The notes under the pieces are model-generated. The model was not told where the DNA came from and did no database searches. It saw only the letters and a program-made list of their open reading frames with translations. A stretch of DNA of 25,592 nt from CAZRRV01 sp964602735 (GTDB lineage Bacteria > Bacillota > Clostridia > Oscillospirales > Acutalibacteraceae): assembly GCA_964602735.1 (NCBI GenBank), contig CAZRRV010000021.1, forward strand, positions 1 through 25,592. Direction: 5' to 3'. This document shows positions 14,468-22,506 of this stretch, one piece after another. The position numbers were made by a program, and so were the translations under genes. Position 1 is the first letter of the stretch; every line of letters begins with the position of its first letter.

Positions 14468-16321
14468 CTACTTTTTATCGTCGTCGACATCGTGAAAATC
14501 GGCGTCGTATACATTGCCGCCGTCATTTTTAGGTTCCCCGCCCGCGGCGCCGCCGGGATTTTGCTGCCCGTTTTGCGCCGCGGCGTCTGCGGCCGCTTTA
14601 TAGACTTTTTCGGAAACGGCGTAAAGCTGTTTCTGCAGTTCGTCTTTTTTGGCGCGTATTTCATCGCTGTTGTTGCCGGCCAGCGCGGCTTTAAGCGCGT
14701 CTTTGGCTTTTTCGATGCCGTCTTTCTCCTCCGCGCTTATTTTATCGCCGAAATCGCTTATTGTTTTCTCGGTTTGGTAAACCATCTGATCAGCCTCGTT
14801 GCGAAGATCGGTTTCCTCGCGCTGTTTTTTATCCTCGGCGGCATACTGCTCGGCTTCTTTTACCGCTTTATCGATGTCTTCTTTCGACATATTGGAACTT
14901 GAGGTTATCGTAACCGACTGCTGTTTTCCGGTTCCCAAATCTTTCGCGGAAACATTGACGATTCCGTTCGCGTCGATATCGAATGTTACCTCAATCTGCG
15001 GCACGCCGCGCGGAGCCGCGGGTATGCCGTCGAGATGGAACACGCCGAGAGTTTTATTGTCTTTCGCGAACTCGCGCTCGCCCTGCAGTACATGCACCTC
15101 TACTGAAGTCTGACCGTCGGCGGCGGTGGAGAAAATCTGGCTTTTCTTTGTCGGAATAGTCGTGTTCCGCTCGATAACCTTGGTGCTCACGCCGCCCATC
15201 GTTTCGATTCCGAGCGACAGCGGAGTAACGTCGAGCAGGAGCAGGCCTTTGACATCTCCCCCCAGAACGCCGCCCTGGAGCGCCGCGCCGAGAGCCACAC
15301 ACTCGTCGGGGTTGATCCCCTTGAACGGTTCGCGGCCTATGAAGCTCTTTACCGCTTCCTGCACGGCGGGGATACGGCTCGAACCTCCTACCATAAGAAC
15401 CTTGTTTATCTGGCTTTTATCGAGCCCGGAATCCGACAGGGCCTGCCGCACCGGCCCCATGGTGGCTTCTACCAGATCGTTTGTAAGTTCGTTGAATTTC
15501 GCGCGGGTTAAAGTGGCTTCGAAATGTTTCGGACCCGTGGCGTCGGCGGTAATAAAAGGCAGATTGATTTCGGCCGTCGTCATACCGGACAGATCGATTT
15601 TCGCCTTTTCGGCGGCCTCTTTAATCCGCTGCATCGCCATTTTATCGGTCGACAAATCGATGCCGTTTTCCGCCTTGAAACCGGCGATTATCCAGTCCAT
15701 AATGCGCTTGTCAAAATCGTCGCCGCCGAGGCGGTTGTTACCGGCGGTAGCCAGAACCTCCTGAACTCCGTCGCCCATTTCGATAATCGAAACATCGAAT
15801 GTACCGCCGCCGAGATCGTAGACCATAATTTTCTGATCTTCTTCTTTGTCGATACTGTAAGCGAGAGCGGCGGCGGTAGGCTCGTTTATAATACGCTTTA
15901 CATCAAGGCCGGCGATTTTCCCGGCATCTTTGGTCGCCTGGCGCTGCGCGTCGGTAAAATAGGCGGGAACGGTGATAACGGCTTCGGTTACCTGCCCGCC
16001 CAGATAGGCCTCGGCGTCGGCTTTAAGCTTTTGCAGAATGATCGACGAGATTTCCTGCGGGGTATACTTTTTACCGTCGATCTCTACGGTATGGCCGGTT
16101 CCCATTTCGCGTTTGATCGAAATAATCGTCCGTTCCGGGTTCGTGATTGCCTGACGTTTCGCTACCTGACCCACCATACGCTCGCCCGTTTTTGAGAAAG
16201 CGACGACCGACGGGGTTGTTCTCGAACCTTCGGCGTTCGGAATAACAACCGCCTCTCCGCCTTCCATAACCGCCACGCAAGAGTTTGTGGTTCCCAAATC
16301 GATGCCAATAATTTTGCCCAT
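14468..16321 (-). CDS. dnaK: Chaperone protein DnaK (Hsp70)
   Basis: ATP-dependent chaperone of 617 aa. The nucleotide-binding domain shows GIDLGTTNSCVAV at the start, VYDLGGGTFDVS and VGGSSRIPAVQ; the interdomain linker GLLLLDVTPLSLG is followed by the substrate-binding domain, helical lid and a Gly/Ala-rich tail ending DVDDDKK. The N-terminal lobe is missing the ~24-residue insertion of proteobacterial DnaK, as usual for Bacillota. GGAGGAG precedes the ATG. The 100-nt gap to grpE contains a 6-bp GC hairpin. Confidence 0.98.
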   Translation of the reverse strand: MGKIIGIDLGTTNSCVAVMEGGEAVVIPNAEGSRTTPSVVAFSKTGERMVGQVAKRQAITNPERTIISIKREMGTGHTVEIDGKKYTPQEISSIILQKLKADAEAYLGGQVTEAVITVPAYFTDAQRQATKDAGKIAGLDVKRIINEPTAAALAYSIDKEEDQKIMVYDLGGGTFDVSIIEMGDGVQEVLATAGNNRLGGDDFDKRIMDWIIAGFKAENGIDLSTDKMAMQRIKEAAEKAKIDLSGMTTAEINLPFITADATGPKHFEATLTRAKFNELTNDLVEATMGPVRQALSDSGLDKSQINKVLMVGGSSRIPAVQEAVKSFIGREPFKGINPDECVALGAALQGGVLGGDVKGLLLLDVTPLSLGIETMGGVSTKVIERNTTIPTKKSQIFSTAADGQTSVEVHVLQGEREFAKDNKTLGVFHLDGIPAAPRGVPQIEVTFDIDANGIVNVSAKDLGTGKQQSVTITSSSNMSKEDIDKAVKEAEQYAAEDKKQREETDLRNEADQMVYQTEKTISDFGDKISAEEKDGIEKAKDALKAALAGNNSDEIRAKKDELQKQLYAVSEKVYKAAADAAAQNGQQNPGGAAGGEPKNDGGNVYDADFHDVDDDKK

Positions 16322-16368
16322 AACAATTCTCCTCCGTAAAATGTTTTTCGCAACACCGTGCGCTGCGC

Positions 16369-16385
16369 GCCGCGTTCCGCGCGGC
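16369..16385 (-). other. GC hairpin in the grpE-dnaK spacer
   Basis: GCCGCG and CGCGGC form a perfect 6-bp stem with a 5-nt loop, about 50 nt before dnaK. It lacks a T-run. It could stabilise or partition the dnaK part of the message, but this is inferred only from position. Confidence 0.35.
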
Positions 16386-16421
16386 CGAATCGATGACCGC
16401 GCACCGCCCGGTGACGACTGT

Positions 16422-17027
16422 TTAATTCGCTACCTGAACCATTGCCGTTCTTATAACGGTATCGCCGTATTTATAACCCTTCTGAAGAACCTGCGCCACG
16501 CAGTTTTTCCCCAATTCGTCGTCTTCGATGTGCATTACCGCCTCGTGTACGGCGGGGTCGAACTGCTCGCCGACTTTGCCTATCTCTTCTATCCCCAGCA
16601 CCCGCTTCAAATCGCGGAACTGTTTGATAATCATCTCGACGCCTTTCAGGTAATCCGGACTGCCGGGATCACACGCGTCGGCACGTTCGATACCGTCGAA
16701 AATCGGGAGCAGCGGCTTAATCATCTGCGCTTTGCCGTATTCGAGGGACGAAAGCCTTTCCCGTTCGGTTCGTTTGCGGTAGTTTTCGTATTCCGCCGCC
16801 GTCCGCATAAGCCGGTCGTTCGCCTCGGCAAGCTGTTTCCGCAGCGCTTCAATCTCGGCGGCCTTACCGGTCTTATCTTTGCTCTGACGTGGTTTCGGCT
16901 TTGCTTCTTTAACGGCTTTATCCGAAGCGGTTTTCGCGGTTTCCGCGGTTTTTTCGGCCCCGTCGGCGGAATTCTCCTTTTCCTCTTCCGGCGCGCCGTT
17001 ACCGTTCAAATCTGTTTCCTGCGGCAT
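16422..17027 (-). CDS. grpE: Nucleotide exchange factor GrpE
   Basis: Releases ADP from DnaK; 201 aa. The first ~55 residues are a charged, low-complexity, Glu/Lys/Ala-rich arm; a long coiled-coil helix follows (AAEIEALRKQLAEANDRLMR), then the four-helix dimer region and the C-terminal beta-wing with QFDPAVHEAV and VLQKGYKYGDTVIR, which are family signatures. It starts 1 nt after the hrcA stop codon, with GGAGGAA inside the last hrcA codons, so translation is probably coupled. Confidence 0.96.
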   Translation of the reverse strand: MPQETDLNGNGAPEEEKENSADGAEKTAETAKTASDKAVKEAKPKPRQSKDKTGKAAEIEALRKQLAEANDRLMRTAAEYENYRKRTERERLSSLEYGKAQMIKPLLPIFDGIERADACDPGSPDYLKGVEMIIKQFRDLKRVLGIEEIGKVGEQFDPAVHEAVMHIEDDELGKNCVAQVLQKGYKYGDTVIRTAMVQVAN

Positions 17028-17028
17028 A

Positions 17029-18021
17029 TTATTCCTCCAAATCGAATTTATTCTGTTCCAACACCCGGCTCAACCGCTCCGCGAAATAATGCAGGCTCGG
17101 CATCATGCGCCGGTACGACATACGTACAGGCCCTATCACGCCGATTCTGCCGCTTTCGTTCCCGCCCGCGGAATACCGGGCGACAACCATACTGCTCGCG
17201 GGGAAAAGATCGGATATGCCGGTGTTTTCGCCGAACACAACATCCACATCTTCGTTAATGCCGTTTAAGAACCGTATAAGTTCCGCCTGACGCGCGCTGA
17301 GCGTGTAAGCGCTTCCCCCGAACGACATCCTCGGATTTGAAATTTCCTCCGCCGTTTCGGCAAGAGCCGCAAAAAGCGGCAACAGATTTATCGCGTAATC
17401 GCCGGCGGAGGCCGTGAGCCCCTGCAAAAACGGCACGGTTATTTCACGGATCTTTTTCCCGAGAATTTTTTCTTCCGCAATGCGTGCGAATGTTTGCAAC
17501 ATCCCGGTACTGCAATCGCCGTCGAGCCGGCAAAATCTGCATTTTGTCGTTCCGCCGGACGAGGCGAGTATCAGCATAACGGTGCGCTTTCCCATAGCGA
17601 CGGTTTCGAGATGCTTTACATACTCGCCGCCGCCGCCTGCGGCGGAAAGCAGCGTAGGCAGGCCGGTAAAATCCGCAAGAAGCTGAGCCGCGGCATCGTA
17701 TATGCGCATCGGATCTTTCGCCGCCTCGCGCAACAGCCCGTCGAGTTCGGCGCGCTCCCGAACCGGGGGCATTTTGTGTTTAAGCGACGATTCGATATAA
17801 AAACGGTAAGCGCTGTTTGTGGGTACGCGACCCGCGGAGGTGTGGGGCTGGCTTAAATACCCCATTTCGCAAAGTTCGCTCAGTTCGTTGCGAAGTGTTG
17901 CCGGGGAAAGCGTTGTGCCGAGTATGGTGCAAAGCGCCTTTGAGCCTATCGGCTCTCCGGAATCGATATACGCCTCGACAACCGCTTTCAGTACACTTTG
18001 TTTCCGCTGGCTCAGTTCCAT
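17029..18021 (-). CDS. hrcA: Heat-inducible transcription repressor HrcA
   Basis: Represses class I heat-shock genes by binding CIRCE and depends on GroEL for folding in well-studied species. Length is 330 aa (family about 340). The winged HTH is at the N-terminus (LSQRKQSVLKAVVEAYI, GTTLSPATLRNELSEL, GYLSQPHTSAGRVPT), followed by the GAF-like domain and a C-terminal GVIGPVRMSYRRM strand typical of the family. The start is ATG at 18021 after GGGGGTGA. It is first in the operon directly behind a CIRCE, so it is autoregulated. Confidence 0.97.
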   Translation of the reverse strand: MELSQRKQSVLKAVVEAYIDSGEPIGSKALCTILGTTLSPATLRNELSELCEMGYLSQPHTSAGRVPTNSAYRFYIESSLKHKMPPVRERAELDGLLREAAKDPMRIYDAAAQLLADFTGLPTLLSAAGGGGEYVKHLETVAMGKRTVMLILASSGGTTKCRFCRLDGDCSTGMLQTFARIAEEKILGKKIREITVPFLQGLTASAGDYAINLLPLFAALAETAEEISNPRMSFGGSAYTLSARQAELIRFLNGINEDVDVVFGENTGISDLFPASSMVVARYSAGGNESGRIGVIGPVRMSYRRMMPSLHYFAERLSRVLEQNKFDLEE

Positions 18022-18036
18022 TTTTTCACCCCCGTT

Positions 18037-18063
18037 TTAGCACTCGCACGGGCAGAGTGCTAA
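18037..18063. promoter_or_regulatory. CIRCE operator (HrcA binding site)
   Basis: TTAGCACTC (18037-18045), a 9-bp spacer and GAGTGCTAA (18055-18063) match the CIRCE consensus perfectly. It lies between the hrcA -10 box and start codon. Confidence 0.98.
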
Positions 18064-18072
18064 CATACTTGT

Positions 18073-18101
18073 ACTCTATCACAACATTTCGCTTTTGTCA
18101 A
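18073..18101 (-). promoter_or_regulatory. Promoter of hrcA-grpE-dnaK-dnaJ
   Basis: On the minus strand TTGACA (18101-18096) and TAGAGT (18078-18073) are 17 bp apart, with the CIRCE just downstream of the -10, the usual arrangement. Confidence 0.8.
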
Positions 18102-18237
18102 GGGGAAAAGTAAAATTTCCGAAAAAATTATTTGACCTTTCCTGACTTTAGCCCCGCCTGCTCCCCGCCGGGCGGATTTTATCATTCCCGCGCGATAAAA
18201 ACCCGATCGGAAATATTGCGGCGGCACCGTATTTTAA

Positions 18238-18414
18238 GGCTACACCTCCGGGTACCCGCATAACGGTTTTGAACTTCACCTGCCGGCATATTTTCCGTTA
18301 TAATATTTCACGAGCATGCCCGGAGATACACAAAGTATTCCCTGCGCCTTTTTGATTTCTTTTAACGAAAAATCCGACGGCGTATATGACACAGGGCATT
18401 TATGCTGTATTGCC
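18238..18414 (-). repeat. Dispersed intergenic repeat, copy 3 (177 bp)
   Basis: On the minus strand it starts GGCAATACAGC and ends GGAGGTGTAGCC. The block GTGAAATAT again starts 103 bases from the left end, as in copies 1 and 2, and the GGATTTTTCGTTAA and GGAAAATATGCCGG blocks are shared. The internal hairpin is kept as GGGAATAC / GTATCTCC. It sits between the divergent hrcA and mnmA promoters. Confidence 0.8.
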
Positions 18415-18499
18415 TTGTCGAATTCCATGCGGCAATATTTTCGCGGCTCTTTTCCGTTCGTTTCATTATGCCGGCGGAGATTTTTTTTGAAAGTAACGG

Positions 18500-18528
18500 T
18501 TGACAACCGCGCGCGGCGGGGTTATAAT
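18500..18528 (+). promoter_or_regulatory. Consensus sigma-A promoter of mnmA-iscS-iscU
   Basis: TTGACA (18500-18505) and TATAAT (18523-18528) with a 17-bp spacer are a full consensus match, suggesting strong constitutive expression. The leader to the GTG start is about 55 nt. Confidence 0.88.
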
Positions 18529-18589
18529 ACATTTAGCCTACCTTTTTAATAGGTTATAACCGCGGCGCGGACGGATGTGAGATAAAAGC

Positions 18590-19657
18590 GTGAAGAAAGC
18601 GATAGTAGCCATGAGCGGCGGAGTGGATTCGAGCGTGGCGGCGTATTTGATGAAAAAAGCCGGTTATGATTGCATAGGCGTTACCATGAAACTGTTTTCA
18701 AACGGCGATGTGGGAGCGCGTGAAAGCAAATGCTGTTCTCTCGAAGATACGGAAGACGCGAAAAGCGTCGCAAAAGCCGTGGGTATTCCCCACTATGTAT
18801 TTAATTTCTCGGATAAATTCAAAGCGGAGGTTATCGACAGATTTATAACGGCGTATGAACACGGTCTCACTCCGAACCCGTGCATCGACTGCAACCGGTA
18901 TTTGAAATTCGGAGAGCTTTTCCGCCGCGCCGACGAACTCGGGTGCGAATATATCGCAACGGGGCATTACGCGAAAATCGAGCCGGACAACGGCACGGGA
19001 AGATACCTACTGAAAAAATCGGACAATTCCGCGAAAGATCAAAGCTATGTTTTATATGCCATGACGCAGGAACAACTGCGCCGAACCGTCTTCCCGCTGG
19101 GAAAATTAAGCAAAGCGCAAACGCGGGAAATAGCGGCGGAGCGCCGTTTCGTAAATTCGGAAAAACGCGAAAGCCAGGATATATGTTTTGTGCAAAACGA
19201 AAGTTATTCCGATTTCATTGCCCGGTATACGGGGCACCGCCGCGCGCCGGGGAATTTTACCGATATATCCGGCAATATTCTGGGGCGGCACAAAGGAATA
19301 ACAAATTACACCGTGGGGCAGCGAAAAGGTCTGGGCATCGCCCTGGGAACACCCAAATATGTCGTAAGCATAAACCCGGACGACAACACCGTAATTTTGG
19401 GGGAAGAGAAAGACTTATATTCGAAAACGGTAAAAATGAAAAACATAAATCTTATTCCGTTCGATAATATAAGCGAACCCGTCCGCGTAAAAGCGAAAGT
19501 GAGATACCGAGCCCCCGAACAGTGGGCAACGGTCGTGCAAACCGGCGACGACGAAATCGAGCTCACCTTCGACGAACCGCAGCGGGCGGTAACAAAAGGG
19601 CAGGCAGCGGTTATGTATGACGGAGACACCGTAGTAGGCGGAGGAACAATAATATAA
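18590..19657 (+). CDS. mnmA: tRNA-specific 2-thiouridylase MnmA
   Basis: Adds sulfur to C2 of the wobble uridine in tRNA(Lys/Glu/Gln); 355 aa. The PP-loop SGGVDSS (9-15) binds ATP; the catalytic cysteines are C98 (NPCIDC) and C199 (SQDICF). ATGHYAKI, KDQSYVLYA and the NYTVGQRKGLGI segment are family signatures. The start is GTG at 18590 because the KKAIVAMSGG strand before the first internal ATG is conserved; the Shine-Dalgarno is weak (GGATGTGAG). It leads an operon with the cysteine desulfurase and scaffold that supply sulfur, an arrangement that fits direct sulfur transfer. Confidence 0.97.
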   Translation: MKKAIVAMSGGVDSSVAAYLMKKAGYDCIGVTMKLFSNGDVGARESKCCSLEDTEDAKSVAKAVGIPHYVFNFSDKFKAEVIDRFITAYEHGLTPNPCIDCNRYLKFGELFRRADELGCEYIATGHYAKIEPDNGTGRYLLKKSDNSAKDQSYVLYAMTQEQLRRTVFPLGKLSKAQTREIAAERRFVNSEKRESQDICFVQNESYSDFIARYTGHRRAPGNFTDISGNILGRHKGITNYTVGQRKGLGIALGTPKYVVSINPDDNTVILGEEKDLYSKTVKMKNINLIPFDNISEPVRVKAKVRYRAPEQWATVVQTGDDEIELTFDEPQRAVTKGQAAVMYDGDTVVGGGTII

Positions 19658-19685
19658 TACAGTCATTGTGAAAGGAGCGGTTTTT

Positions 19686-20873
19686 ATGAATGTTTACGCC
19701 GATAACGCGGCTACGACCAGAATGAGCGAAACGGCGGTAAACGCCATGTTGCCCTATATGCGGGACATATACGGGAACCCGTCGAGCCTGCATACGGCGG
19801 GTCAGAAAGCGGCGGAGGCACTGCTTACCGCGAGGGAAGAGATCGCCGCGTGCATAGGCGCCGACCCGAAAGAAATATATTTCACCTCGGGCGGCAGCGA
19901 AGCGGACAATCAGGCGATCGTATCCGCGGCGGCAAAGGGCTGGAGCAAAGGCAAAAAGCATATCATATCGACGGCGTTTGAACACCACGCGGTTCTGCAC
20001 ACGCTGAAGAAGCTGGAAAAATACGGTTTTGAAATCGAATTGCTCGACGTGGGCAGGACGGGTACCGTAACCGCGGAACAGGTCGAAAGCGCAGTTCGCG
20101 ACGACACCTGCCTTGTGACGGTAATGTACGCCAACAACGAAATAGGCTCGGTTATGCCGGTCGCCGAAATCGGAGCCGTATGCCGGGGAAAAGGGATCCC
20201 ATTTCACACCGACGCGGTACAGGCCGCGGGGCACATACCGATAAACGTAAAATCGCAGAATATCGATATGCTTTCGCTTTCCGCCCACAAATTCCACGGC
20301 CCGAAGGGCATCGGCGTTCTATACGCGAGAAAAGGCATACCTCTCGTTTCGATTATAGAAGGCGGAGCGCAGGAACGCGGGAAGCGGGCGGGTACGGAGA
20401 ATATTCCCGCCATAGCGGGAATGGCGGCGGCGCTGAAAGAGGCGATCGCGAACATCGAAACAAACGCGGCGAAAGTAACCGGTCTGCGCGACCGGCTGAT
20501 AGCGGGGCTTTCAAAAATCCCTCACTGCGTTCTGAACGGCGATCCGGTAAACCGGCTGCCCGGAAACGCGCATTTCTGCTTTGAAGGGATCGAGGGCGAA
20601 AGTCTGCTGCTGCTGCTCGATTCAAAAGGGATAAGCGCTTCGTCGGGTTCCGCCTGCACATCGGGTTCTCTCGATCCGAGCCATGTAATGCTCGCAATAG
20701 GCCATTCGCATGAAATCGCCCACGGTTCGCTGAGGCTTACCCTTTCCGCCGAAAACACGGAAGAGCAGATCGATTACATGATCGCGGAAATTCCGAAAGT
20801 TGTGGAATATCTCAGGAATATGTCTCCCCTGTGGAGAGATAAAATAACCGGCAAAAAACAATTCATACTGTGA
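19686..20873 (+). CDS. iscS: Cysteine desulfurase (IscS/NifS type)
   Basis: PLP enzyme that takes sulfur from cysteine and passes a persulfide to IscU and MnmA. I chose ATG at 19686 (395 aa): AAAGGAG is 8 nt upstream, whereas the GTG at 19668 precedes the ribosome site. PLP lysine K202 is in SAHKFHGPKGIG, the histidine pair is FEHHAV (100-101), HTDAVQA holds the PLP-ring Asp, and the mobile-loop cysteine is C324 in SSGSACTSG. NifS and IscS cannot be told apart from sequence alone. It starts 28 nt after mnmA and ends 10 nt before the scaffold gene. Confidence 0.96.
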   Translation: MNVYADNAATTRMSETAVNAMLPYMRDIYGNPSSLHTAGQKAAEALLTAREEIAACIGADPKEIYFTSGGSEADNQAIVSAAAKGWSKGKKHIISTAFEHHAVLHTLKKLEKYGFEIELLDVGRTGTVTAEQVESAVRDDTCLVTVMYANNEIGSVMPVAEIGAVCRGKGIPFHTDAVQAAGHIPINVKSQNIDMLSLSAHKFHGPKGIGVLYARKGIPLVSIIEGGAQERGKRAGTENIPAIAGMAAALKEAIANIETNAAKVTGLRDRLIAGLSKIPHCVLNGDPVNRLPGNAHFCFEGIEGESLLLLLDSKGISASSGSACTSGSLDPSHVMLAIGHSHEIAHGSLRLTLSAENTEEQIDYMIAEIPKVVEYLRNMSPLWRDKITGKKQFIL

Positions 20874-20883
20874 GGTAATAATA

Positions 20884-21321
20884 ATGGCACTGTACAGTGA
20901 AAAAGTAATGGATCACTTTCAGCATCCGCGCAATGTGGGGGTTATCGAAAACGCCGACGGCATCGGGGAGGTCGGCAACGCGAAATGCGGCGATATAATG
21001 AAAATCTACCTGAAAATCGACGGCGGCATCGTATCGGATGTTAAATTTGAAACATTCGGGTGCGGATCTGCGATTGCCTCAAGTTCGATGGCAACCGAAA
21101 TGATAAAGGGGAAGCCGGTATCGGAAGCGCTGAAACTTTCGAATCAGGCGGTAGCGGAGGCGCTCGACGGGCTGCCCGCTTATAAAATGCACTGCTCGGT
21201 ACTGGCGGAGGAAGCCATAAAAGCCGCCGTAAAAGATTATTACGACAAAAACGCGATTCCCTACGACAAAAGCCAGTTCCCGGACTGCGAAAACTGTTCC
21301 GAATGCGACTCGTGCGGATAA
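20884..21321 (+). CDS. iscU: Fe-S cluster assembly scaffold, NifU/IscU family, with extra C-terminal Cys cluster
   Basis: Scaffold on which the desulfurase assembles Fe-S clusters; 145 aa. The three conserved cysteines are C35 (GNAKCGD), C60 (GCGSAIASSS) and C104 (HCSVLAEEA). Beyond the IscU fold the protein ends in a short tail with four more cysteines spaced CxxCxxCxxC (C135, C138, C141, C144). GAGGT lies before the ATG. It directly follows iscS and is the last gene of the operon. The tail's role is unknown; it could bind metal or a cluster. Confidence 0.94.
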   Translation: MALYSEKVMDHFQHPRNVGVIENADGIGEVGNAKCGDIMKIYLKIDGGIVSDVKFETFGCGSAIASSSMATEMIKGKPVSEALKLSNQAVAEALDGLPAYKMHCSVLAEEAIKAAVKDYYDKNAIPYDKSQFPDCENCSECDSCG

Positions 21322-21415
21322 CGGAGCCGCGCCGTATCGGAATTGCGCCGCCGCACCTATCCGGCCAACCGCAAATAAATATTGAGCGCCGGCGGAGATT
21401 TGCAAAACCGCACAC

Positions 21416-21451
21416 AACGGCGGGCGAACTTTCGGGTTCGCCCGCCGTTTC
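21416..21451. terminator. Long perfect hairpin between convergent iscU and HAD genes
   Basis: A 14-bp perfect stem (AACGGCGGGCGAAC and its complement, 21416-21429 and 21436-21449) with a 6-nt loop. The following T-run is short (TTTC), but the position between convergent genes fits a bidirectional terminator. Confidence 0.75.
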
Positions 21452-21486
21452 ACGGTTCGGTTAAAAGTAAAAGCCGCAACTTTGTT

Positions 21487-22221
21487 TTATTCGCCGCCGA
21501 GCAGCGGAGCAATAACCTTGGGAAAATCACGGTAGTCGTCGATAACAATATACGGAAAATCCGAAAGATAAACGGATTCGTCGTTGCCGCCGGTACCGTA
21601 ATCATCTCCGATATAGCAGATGTTTTCGTGGCGCAATCCCCTGCCCTCGCAGTATAAATCAAGGGCATAATACTTATTGTAAGGTTTGGGCGCCATATCA
21701 AACGAGGACGATCCGCCCACAAACACGCAGTACTCGGGAAAGGTTTTGCATACTTCGGAGTATATGGCTCTTCTTTTTACCCGCGACGGGTCGAACGCAA
21801 GCTTATCCTCCTGCCGCGCGCGCGTTCCGAGCAACGGGAAAGTAAGGCACCCGGAAGGGTGGTATTCGACATTATCGCCGGCGTATTCCGTAAATCCGTA
21901 GCGTTCCCGCAGAGCGGTAACGCGGGATTCCACGCTCGCTTTATCGCTTACCGCAAGATTTATATCGCGTTTCATCTCAACTGTGCCGGTTTTTTCGTTA
22001 TATTCCCCGTACTGCATCCCGTAATTGCCGATGATGTCGATCGGATACCGGCCCATCTGATTGAAGATCCGTTCCACCTGCCCCGCGCCGACCATTAAAA
22101 GAGAATAACGCGCGCGAAGTTTATCGAGGGCCGCGATATGCCCGGCGTCTAACGGCTGTTTGTGCTGAGTTAAGGTTCCGTCTAAATCCATCGCCACAAT
22201 GCGTATTTTTTCGGTATTCAT
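21487..22221 (-). CDS. HAD-IIB phosphatase/phosphomutase-like protein resembling eukaryotic-type phosphomannomutase
   Basis: HAD-superfamily protein of 244 aa with the nucleophile motif MDLDGTLT (D12, D14) and the C-terminal metal motif GDDYGTGGND. Between them, the C2-type cap and its ends follow the eukaryotic PMM1/PMM2 pattern: NVEYHPSGCLTFPLLGTRARQE matches the human FIEFRNGMLNVSPIGR region, and VFVGGSSSFDMAPKPYNKYY matches [20 protein letters not shown]. This suggests a sugar-phosphate substrate, either as mutase or phosphatase. GGGGAG precedes the ATG at 22221. It has its own promoter, divergent from the glycerol-3-phosphate dehydrogenase gene. Confidence 0.85.
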   Translation of the reverse strand: MNTEKIRIVAMDLDGTLTQHKQPLDAGHIAALDKLRARYSLLMVGAGQVERIFNQMGRYPIDIIGNYGMQYGEYNEKTGTVEMKRDINLAVSDKASVESRVTALRERYGFTEYAGDNVEYHPSGCLTFPLLGTRARQEDKLAFDPSRVKRRAIYSEVCKTFPEYCVFVGGSSSFDMAPKPYNKYYALDLYCEGRGLRHENICYIGDDYGTGGNDESVYLSDFPYIVIDDYRDFPKVIAPLLGGE

Positions 22222-22341
22222 AACGCTCTCCCCTTTTCGGCGTACACCGGTATGTTTAACCGTAAATCCCTTTTGCGGCGGCGAATCGGAAAATACCGGC
22301 AGACGAAAGACAATATTTACTACACAATGCCGCCTTAAAAT

Positions 22342-22369
22342 ATTATATCCGTCCCGCGGTAAAATTCAA
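22342..22369 (-). promoter_or_regulatory. Promoter of the HAD gene
   Basis: On the minus strand TTGAAT (22369-22364) and TATAAT (22347-22342) with a 16-bp spacer. The leader is about 115 nt; GGCGGC and GCCGCC within it can pair over a long loop. Confidence 0.65.
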
Positions 22370-22377
22370 CGGAATAA

Positions 22378-22406
22378 TTGAAAAACGGCGGAAATTATGA
22401 TAAAAT
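22378..22406 (+). promoter_or_regulatory. Promoter of the glycerol-3-phosphate dehydrogenase-like gene
   Basis: TTGAAA (22378-22383) and TAAAAT (22401-22406) are 17 bp apart. The -35 is back to back with that of the HAD promoter, with 8 bp between them. The leader is about 95 nt. Confidence 0.65.
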
Positions 22407-22433
22407 AATTTGAAAATCGGCGCGTAAAGCCAC

Positions 22434-22451
22434 GGCGGCAAATACGCCGCC
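22434..22451 (+). other. Leader hairpin upstream of the glycerol-3-phosphate dehydrogenase-like gene
   Basis: GGCGGC and GCCGCC form a perfect 6-bp stem with a 6-nt loop, about 55 nt before the start codon. The bases after it (AGACGGTTTTGG) have only four T, so it is a weak attenuator candidate at best. Confidence 0.35.
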
Positions 22452-22506
22452 AGACGGTTTTGGTGAAGTATCGCCTTATATTTACAAAGCAGAGGAGCGA
22501 TAACAA

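Noticed and set aside
18276..18506. Minus-strand 76-codon open frame across repeat copy 3
   Set aside because: It covers the repeat and the mnmA -35 region, has no ribosome site, and its counterpart is broken in copy 4; the sequence is better explained as a repeat.
18529..18589. Possible riboswitch or T-box in the mnmA leader
   Set aside because: The leader is only about 55 nt, with no T-box motif and no stable terminator/antiterminator pair.
22288..22330. Possible sixth repeat fragment (GGAAAATACCGGCAGACGA resembles the right part of copy 2)
   Set aside because: The match is only about 20 bases with gaps, and the adjoining CACAATGCCGCC is in the wrong orientation for the repeat end.
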